From Marisa cornuarietis (taxonomy: Eukaryota; Mollusca; Gastropoda; Architaenioglossa; Ampullariidae): a stretch of 64,000 bases of DNA. Position 1 is the first letter of the stretch, and each line of letters begins with the position of its first letter. The stretch lies in NCBI GenBank assembly GCA_004794655.1, contig SMMW01000622.1:12404501-12468500 (forward strand), in the 5' to 3' direction. Below, piece after piece: positions 57,281 to 64,000 of the stretch. Both the position numbers and the translations under genes were made by a program. The notes beneath the pieces are model-generated. The model was not told the DNA's origin. It saw only the letters and a program-made list of their open reading frames with translations, and did not search any database.

Positions 57281-57403
57281 ATGGCGGAACTTGTGGCGTA
57301 CGTGCCGCCCTGCGGTTTGTTTGTTGGCCCGGGCGTGATCAAGGCGTTCCTTCGTGAATCCGCACACAGCACGTTGGCGTCATTAGCTTCCTGCAGCACT
57401 TAG
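57281..57403 (+). CDS. Small ORF with good start context, 40 codons, doubtful
   Basis: ATG at 57281 sits in acaacATGG. The frame runs 40 codons to TAG at 57401-57403, and stays open upstream to about 57190, giving some 68 open codons in all. Codons end mostly in C or G and CpG is locally frequent, unlike the flanks. The peptide begins MAELVAYVPPCGLFVG and has no known motif. The opposite strand is also open with coding-like codons, so strand is uncertain. It may be an exon, a decayed gene or chance. Confidence 0.17.
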   Translation: MAELVAYVPPCGLFVGPGVIKAFLRESAHSTLASLASCST

Positions 57404-57539
57404 AGTGAGGTCTGGCCTCTCCACAGCTAAGCATGTACAGCATCCCCAAACCCATCCTCCAACCCCCGCTCTCTCTCTCTCTCTGTCAATCTCTAACTAT
57501 AATTCTCTTTATACATTCTCTCTCTCTCGTTCGCTCTCA
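57404..57539. other. Unassigned CT-rich DNA
   Basis: CT dinucleotide runs lie at about 57470-57484 and 57518-57530. Nothing else was seen. Confidence 0.5.
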
Positions 57540-57760
57540 TAGTGCGTATATATGAAGTGCGTGTGTGTGCGTGTGTGTGTGTGCATGTGTGTGTGTTTAG
57601 TTTTGAGTGAATTGACAGTGAGTGATTTGTTTATTGAAGTTTATGTGTTTTTGTGTGTTTAGTTATGCGATTGTTTGTGTTTACGTGCTTACGTGTGCGT
57701 GTTTGTATGTCTGTGCGTGTGTGGGTCTGGGTACATGTGTTTGCGTGTGTCTGTAAAAAA
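57540..57760. repeat. Degenerate GT-rich region
   Basis: Interrupted GT, GTGC and GTTT repeats. It is low-complexity sequence without a coding frame worth noting. Confidence 0.8.
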
Positions 57761-57962
57761 TGCTTGCAAGAGCAAGAGTTGAAGTGATTCAATGCTTTAT
57801 TCAGTGGTTGTTTTAACGGATTGAGAAAACTTTAGCCCGCCTCCACTCTACAAAAATAGATTCCTACCGCCCATACAGCCTTCTGTTCGATTGCCAAAGA
57901 GAAAAACTGAGTGATATACACTTCTGTGTCATGAAAAACATGCAATGGCTGCATCCTGTTTA

Positions 57963-58332
57963 CTAAGCGCAATGTTTACAAGTTAAACAGCCAACAGGTC
58001 CCTGGATAAAATATGGAGGCCTAGATGCTAGGAAAGGATTTATTGCACTTATGCCGCGGAGTAAGAAAGGCCAGGTTCGTAACTCTGCCAGCGGCGGAGG
58101 AATATGAGCGGCTGTAATATCCGTGTGTACTTCTGGGACCAGCAGTAGGAGCTTTCCAATGTCTTTTCCACACTCAGAATGGCCTCCACGGTCCCGGTCA
58201 CCTTCTAAAATATACTGATACACTAGGGAAGGAGACGGACACACAAAGCTACAGTTTACAGTCTGCTCACAACGGCAAGGGCAAATATCCACATCGATAC
58301 CACTGCTTGACAAAGTGTATCTATACTTGCAA

Positions 58333-58336
<4 letters not shown>
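57963..58336 (-). CDS. Unidentified open frame beside a CA repeat, doubtful
   Basis: After leaving the CA array the minus-strand frame stays open for about 120 codons to a TAG at 57963. It includes a cysteine-rich start (ICPCRCEQTVNCSFVC) and then ordinary sequence (for example GKLLLLVPEVHTDITAA). Codon use looks balanced. There is no methionine start inside the unique part and no convincing acceptor; the array plus ctttgcaag is a poor one. No family is recognised. Confidence 0.17.
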
Positions 58337-58337
<1 letters not shown>

Positions 58338-58383
<46 letters not shown>

Positions 58384-58395
58384 ACACACACACAT
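58338..58395. repeat. (CA)n microsatellite
   Basis: A CA array with a single CATA interruption near 58379. The Cys-Val run on the minus strand is an artefact. Confidence 0.96.
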
Positions 58396-61300
58396 CATGT
58401 GTGGCGATCAATGTAAAGGTGAGATGGAATGACTTCATAGGGTACGATACAGGAATTATTGTTTGCAAGAGTGAGCTGAAAAAATTATGTAAAATCATTA
58501 AATACATCCCCAAAGAGGCCTCACAATCATGCTAAACGAATTACAGAAATTTCTCCAGAGGGCACTTGGTGTCAGGTGAGAACGATTACACAGCCTGCTC
58601 CACAGGGTTCAGTTAAATCACATTAAATTGTTGTCAAAACAAAGTTAAGCGATTATATGTGTCTGAGAGAGAGAGAAAGAAATCGGAACAAACAGTCAAA
58701 ACAATTACAGACATTTTACAAGAGGTTGGTTCAAAACACGTTCCAGCAATTAAATATATCTCTCTGAAGGGTCAGTGAGATATCATGTCAAATACATCCG
58801 GTTTGATTGGAGATAATTTTCAGATAATTTGATCTGAGGACATTGCGAGTAAATACAATCTGTCCGAAAATCAGGACTTACCAGTGTATGCACAACTTTC
58901 AAATCCCTGCAGGTTTTATTCAATTTGGTACCCGACACCAAACACTGTGCTCTCTATTTTGTAATAACTGATTGATTTCCAGCGCAATAAAGAAATGTTT
59001 GAGATGAAAAATTTTAGGTAGAACGTCCATCAAAGAAGATCCGTGATGCAGGTTCTGCGAAGAAGCTTGTAGGTTTTTATGGTACAGCAAAGAGCATAGA
59101 CCAGGGGCCGTATTCATGAAACGAAGGTAATCGTCTCCCCTGGTGGCTCAAAAGCAAGCGCCTTGTCTCCGTGGTTATAAAGTGGCGTCCACACCCCGTG
59201 GGTATGGCTTTACCCCTGGGACGGTAACTATAAATAAGTGGGAAATTTGTCCTGGTGTAAAGTAAGATTAAAGGAGTATCCGAGGAGTTTAGAAAGTTCG
59301 TCGCAACTTCGGAGACAAGATGTTTCTCCTTGATTTTTTCATTTTGCTGACGGGTAATGACTTCACCCTTGCTTCATGAGTGCGGCTCCTTAACCTGTCC
59401 ATTCAATGTGTTCTTCTGTCTGTTCGGCCTATCTGTCTCCGCTCGTCTCTCTATCAAACATTTCTAAATTTATTTCCCCATGCCCGTCTCCTCCTGTTGT
59501 TTGGTATCTCCAACTTTCTCACTTCCTCTTCTGACTTCTTCACCCCCATCCCTGCCCTGTTCCTTCCATTCAGCCTCCTAGAGCAGCAAGCGCAGCCCAC
59601 AAGGGAGCTAACTCTGCCAACAAATGCGAAGACGACGAGCGGCAGAAAGCAAGGAGCTTGTCGGAAGATCTTTATTACAGACATCCACAAACCTGTAGTT
59701 GGGCGCCTCTTGGCATGTCCAGTGCACGGGGGCACCAAGGAACGGTTCTTCGCCTCAAAGAGTTCCTCACGAGTCTCCGTACTGCCGTATGAGAAGTTTC
59801 GTTTACTTATTCTCCGTGTGTGTGTGTGTGTGTGCGATTGTTTGTACTTATGTTTTTATCAATGTTTGCATGGCTATTTATCTGTGTTATATTTGCTATG
59901 TTATATTTGCGTGTGTGTGAGAGAATGTTACCGGCTTCTGTCCCCTACTCTGACATACCTTCCTTCTCAACCTCCTCCCCCTCTGCTCCTTCCCCCGTGC
60001 CCCCTCTATCTTTCTGTCGTCCTCTCTCTCTTTCTGTCTCCCCTCCCACTCCCTACCAGCCCTTCTGCTCTGCTGTTGGAGATGGCGAGAAGGATGGAAA
60101 CACGAGAGCAGTCGCAGAATTAATTTCCTCGCCACACCTTCGCCCTCGAAAAATAGACAACACGGGATGGTGCTGGGTGTGCTCCACCCAAGACTCTCCA
60201 GACCAAACATAATGTGCCGGACCTCCAACACACACACATTCTCTCCCTTTAACACACTGTTCCTATGCGTCTACTGAATGACTTTATGCAAAACTTTGTC
60301 TCCTGCTGATTGACTTTATGCGAACGGGACAAACAGTTATGCAAACGATGGTTACTTGGTTTTGGCTTTTTTTTTTGGGGGGGGGGTTGTCGGGAGAAAC
60401 GAGAGGGAGGTAATTGTATGACAAAGTATTCTTTTCTTCTTTCTTCCTTTTCTCAAAGACCCTTTTTTCCTTTTTTTTCTTGCATTGTCTCTTTCCGTTT
60501 TTCGCTTCTTATTTGTCAAAACACCCACACACACCCTCACACAGAGTCACAGACCCGCACACTCATGCAGTCCCCTGGACATTTGCGTGGTGTTTTTTTC
60601 TCAGAAGTAAACAGAACAACTAAATCTGTCCCTTTGCAAGCCTTGTATACATTTAATTAAATTTGTAAAAAAAATTGGTACAATACCTAATACAAATATA
60701 CGAAAATCGCTGCTGCCTCTTTGGGGACGAACGACCACAACTTTCCTAGGGCCAAATATTGCAGGATAAGTATTTCAAGATAAAAACTGCGCCTATGACA
60801 GTTACAAAAAAATTACCATACATATCTAAATAAATATACAACAGAAATTCAGCTAGTTAAAAAAAAAGTCAGAAGTACAAAAGAAATGTGATTTCCGCAC
60901 CTCACTTGGAAGACGCAGCCTCCACTCCCCCACAAGGAATGTCAGTGAAGAGCTGGCGGTGACGGTTAATTATATTGTTTTCCCTTTTCTCTTCCAGCTA
61001 GCTAAAAAAACAAACTTTTGTTTTCTCATTTAACAGGTGCGACTCGGCCACCCACGCTGTGCTAACTAGTTAAGCTCATGTCACTATTTTGTGAGACACA
61101 CACACACCCACAGAGGCACAGGCACACTTACTTCCACACACACATAGGTTCACATTTGTAACAAAAGTAGCAGAGTTTTTAGCCTCGGTCAGTGATTGCA
61201 AGGACTAGACGAATTGAGTAAAACGCTTGAGTGGTTCAACGTCGTATATCTTCAAACACTACTCGTATGTGTGACAAGAAGTTTATGATGATATTTATGT

Positions 61301-61468
61301 TGATTACCATATATGTGCTGCATTTTTGTGTATATATCTGTTTACGACTTAGTTGGCGCGGGAAGGGTGTAAGCTGGGTAATGGACAGACCAGCAAAGAC
61401 CACCTACCCTTTACTCCTTGCCGGTAAACAAATGAGCAGGTCAGAAAACTAAATAAACTACCATCAAA
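58396..61468. other. Unassigned DNA, 3.1 kb
   Basis: No gene recognised. The longest open frame of the window (59380-60123, 247 codons) lies here. It starts at GTG, is dominated by Leu/Ser/Pro from C/T-rich DNA and crosses a GT run at 59815-59835, so I reject it as a gene. A G-run lies at 60376-60387 and CA-rich patches at about 60523-60545 and 61096-61145. Confidence 0.45.
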
Positions 61469-61469
61469 C

Positions 61470-61510
<41 letters not shown>
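61469..61510. repeat. (GATT)n tetranucleotide microsatellite
   Basis: About ten GATT units follow 'aactaccatcaaact'. The same unit forms the tail of the truncated LINE at 27.2 kb, so this could be another LINE tail, but no LINE coding sequence was recognised upstream. Confidence 0.93.
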
Positions 61511-61693
61511 CCAGTAAATTTTAGAGGTGGGAGGAGAGATGTAAACGAGCAATAGAAGGTAAAAATTGATTTCATCCGGAGAAAACTCTAACGACGAGAA
61601 AAAAGTACTTCGTCAATAACACGACAGACTAACACTGACAATGCAATTGTAAAGTTTTGCCGCAGGAGCAGGAGTAAACCCCACAATTAATGG

Positions 61694-61699
<6 letters not shown>
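61511..61699. other. Unassigned DNA
   Basis: Short unique stretch between two microsatellites. Nothing recognised. Confidence 0.5.

Positions 61700-61762
<63 letters not shown>
61700..61762. repeat. Compound microsatellite (CT)n(CA)n
   Basis: A (CT)n run of about 26 bp abuts a (CA)n run of about 36 bp, like the compound arrays at 2.7 and 9.3 kb. Confidence 0.95.
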
Positions 61763-61764
<2 letters not shown>

Positions 61765-62787
61765 CACAGGCACACTTACTAATATTTACGAATCCCTGCC
61801 CTTATCCAAGACACATGGATGAAGGAATATTTGTCTCACATGGCTCAGTGGCCATGTATCGCTGAATCTGTAACTCAAAATTGCTTACTAAAAATGCATC
61901 TCACAGTTTTCTAAAATATATCAAATGGTTTACAGAATCTGTAGCCAGGGTCACTTTAGATACAATTTGACAAATCTTTGAGCAGAAAAACATAATCTAA
62001 GCAATCAGTGGCAGACGCACTGAAACACATATGAGAAAAATAAATCCCACACGAAGTAAGACATGGGAGCCGCTATGAAACGTTGACCACAAAACAGCCC
62101 GAAGTACTTCCACCCAGTTTGCCCCCCTGGAAGATGGTGGGAGGAAGCTGTTACTTCTCTGAACGGAAGAAAGCGCGAGGGAAAATTATTAGCCTGAAAT
62201 GTCGGTCAATGCTCATCGTGGTGTGACAAAAGTATTTTTGCTAGGGTGTTGATCACGTAGAATTTCAAAACCTGTTTGCTGTTTTTACACAAACTCCCCA
62301 TCACCAGAGTCGGTCTCTTTGGTCTGCCTGTGCTGACCTCTCCGTGCCACGCATTACATGAGAGACATTCTCCCCCACCCCTCCTCAAGCTGTGTCTACA
62401 TTTTGCTGTTTTTTTCATTTGGTTGCTGTCCAGGTTTCAGATGAATGAACTATTTGGCGATAAAATTAACAAAAACACTTGAATTAAAATGTCTTCTTAA
62501 AATCTCAAGGGGAAAAATTAAAAGATTGGTGTAAGTTTCACGGCATCTACACCCAACTCAAAAATGACGACAGTAAAGTGTGATCCAAGACATAAACACA
62601 AAAATAAAAACGAAGAATCTTTTCAAACATTGAGAACTGATTGCTGGATAATACTGGCCACGATTTTCAACCTCGTTCGTAGCTTCCACGGACATGTTCA
62701 TACAAAGTTCGTGGTGGCTTCTGTACCGATGTCATAAAATACAGAGACACGTATACGAATCGATGACTGACGAGTGGACCACTTAAA
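61763..62787. other. Unassigned DNA
   Basis: No gene or repeat family recognised. Confidence 0.45.
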
Positions 62788-63147
62788 ATGATTGCCATGG
62801 GCAGCATATTCTGCGGACATGCCCGGTCGGCCTTGGGGGGGTCGGACAAGAGACAAGATGTCATCGTGGAGGTGATCGATGTCGATTACGCCGACCGCCA
62901 CAGACCCGCCGAGGCGGTGAACGGTCTGCCGACAGCCAGTGAGATCTGCTGCATCAAGAACAAATTACTCCCACGTCTGCAAAACGTGCAGACTGCCTTT
63001 CCCCCCTGCTCAACCTTTGCCTTCTTGCCCATACCCATTCACCCATCTCCCATTGAAGCCAGCGTCCTCAACCTTTCAACGCCCCGCCATTCCCCAGTCT
63101 CTCAAGTCGATCAATGGTGGCGGAGGTCCGTCTTTACACGAACGTGA
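62788..63147 (+). CDS. Candidate coding segment, unidentified protein
   Basis: A forward frame opens with ATG at 62788 (a second ATG lies at 62797) and continues to 63147. The first 55 or so codons are rich in GAC, GTC, ATC, GAG, GTG and GCC, a biased codon use seen almost nowhere else in the window. They encode an acidic, valine-rich stretch including DKRQDVIVEVIDVDYAD followed by HRPAEAVNGLPTASEICC. After about residue 60 the translation becomes Pro/Ser-rich and loses that character, so a real exon would probably end near 62930-62960. The reverse strand is also open (62901-62698). No domain, signal peptide or family is recognised. Confidence 0.3.
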   Translation: MIAMGSIFCGHARSALGGSDKRQDVIVEVIDVDYADRHRPAEAVNGLPTASEICCIKNKLLPRLQNVQTAFPPCSTFAFLPIPIHPSPIEASVLNLSTPRHSPVSQVDQWWRRSVFTRT

Positions 63148-64000
63148 ACCGTGCCCGTGGGGGTGGGGGGGGTTAGTGAAGTCTGAAAGCCGTACCAGTT
63201 TGCTTAGATATTTACTGGAGCTTTTATACAACTTCTGTCCAACAGAAACATGAAGAGAACGTTGAGAAGGGGCACATTACAGGCGTATTGAAAAATTACT
63301 TTCTTGCGGGCAATGTGCATGTTCTGGAAATCCTTCGCAGTTCTTGATGTCGTTTCGTGATGTCGTGTAATCTACATTCAGAAGACTTTGACATTTGTTC
63401 AAAGTTGTACTTCAAAAAGTCTACATGAATCTTTCTTTATATCTAATAATCTTTAAGTGGGTTGTCTTTTATTATTTTATTACCTTAAAGTGCTCTGCGT
63501 GATTGTGTGTGGGATTCCCATTGTGTTCGTCAGTGAATTATTGTGTTGTTGCGTGTCAATGCGGATTTGTTGGCCGAGGCGCGTGCATGTGTGAGCGTGT
63601 GTCTGTCTGCGTGTGCGTGGACTTATGAGTGTGCTTGTGTTCAGGCGTGTACGCATGTTAGTCCGTGTTCGCATCTAAGTATGCTTGTGTTGACGTTTGA
63701 TGCTTTGGTGTTTGTGAGCGGTGTCTCTGTTCGTACGTGCGTCCACGCTAGTTGATTGTTTATCGTATGTTTGGTCCTCATTACTGCAGAGACTCAAGGG
63801 CAGCATGACATCAATATGACTGCTGATGCTGAGATGACTTTGTAATCTTAACTAAGCGTGTCTGCAAGAGATACTCGTGTGATACTGTATTCGTGTTAAC
63901 TGTGAATTAGCGTGCTGCACGTGCACATTTCTCGTTTTTCTTATTATTGCCAGGACGTTTAATGTCTTCGTTTATTTTGTGGGTGCACGTGCTTGGGTTC
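63148..64000. other. Unassigned DNA with a degenerate GT-rich patch
   Basis: No gene recognised. A G-run lies at about 63161-63172, and an interrupted GTGTGC/GCGTGT patch covers about 63575-63745, giving the Cys/Val/His-rich frames there. Confidence 0.45.

Noticed and set aside
59380..60123. Longest open frame, 247 codons
   Set aside because: Starts at GTG, is made of C/T-rich low-complexity DNA and crosses a GT microsatellite. Leu/Ser/Pro-dominated translation with no domain.

Overview
The window looks like non-coding nuclear DNA from an animal, most likely a mollusc and perhaps a gastropod. The reasons are: no dense operon-like coding, no multi-exon gene that I can recognise, many long dinucleotide to tetranucleotide microsatellites (CA, TCA, AAT, AGTC, GACA, GATT), tRNA-headed SINEs, and fragments of LINEs of types common in lophotrochozoan genomes. 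The taxon is an inference from repeat style and has not been tested. Nearly every open frame longer than 60 codons is chance: a microsatellite read-through, a pyrimidine-rich stretch, or a frame across a minisatellite.

Layout: 1-3.4 kb is unique-looking DNA with microsatellites. At 3.45-4.56 kb lie two minisatellites, of 17 bp and 21-22 bp. From 4.6 to 16.5 kb I see mostly unassigned DNA with CA/GT tracts and a small cysteine-rich open frame at 5.6 kb. Between 16.6 and 19.2 kb are a short minisatellite, a long (AGTC)n array and three diverged copies of one interspersed repeat; a fourth copy is at 45.5 kb. A 380 bp inverted-repeat-ended element (MITE-like) sits at 21.64-22.02 kb. The interval 25.2-34.2 kb is the retrotransposon-rich part. 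It holds a LINE 3' tail at 25.2 kb, the 3' end of an L2/CR1-like LINE at 25.85-26.59 kb, a 5'-truncated LINE with a 14 bp target-site duplication at 27.05-27.22 kb, a SINE at 29.8 kb, a second L2/CR1-like 3' end at 31.7-32.1 kb, and an internal reverse-transcriptase fragment at 33.83-34.16 kb. From 35 to 53 kb are minisatellites and microsatellites in otherwise unassigned DNA. At 53.35-56.5 kb there are three SINE copies of two families. The rest is unassigned, with CA/GT tracts and a few candidate exons.

The only confidently identified protein-coding sequence belongs to dead or truncated retrotransposons. Host-gene candidates are weak: a minus-strand 65 bp exon-like block at 57.0 kb with a strong pyrimidine tract, an ORF at 62.8 kb with coding-like codon use, and a TATA box followed by a short ORF at 44.2 kb. 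I found no rRNA, no intact tRNA, no CRISPR array, no prokaryotic or organellar genes and no convincing new system. The most informative features are the dated LINE insertion with its target-site duplication, the paired SINE families, the apparently unnamed four-copy repeat, and a 17 bp minisatellite that reads as the same peptide in all three frames.
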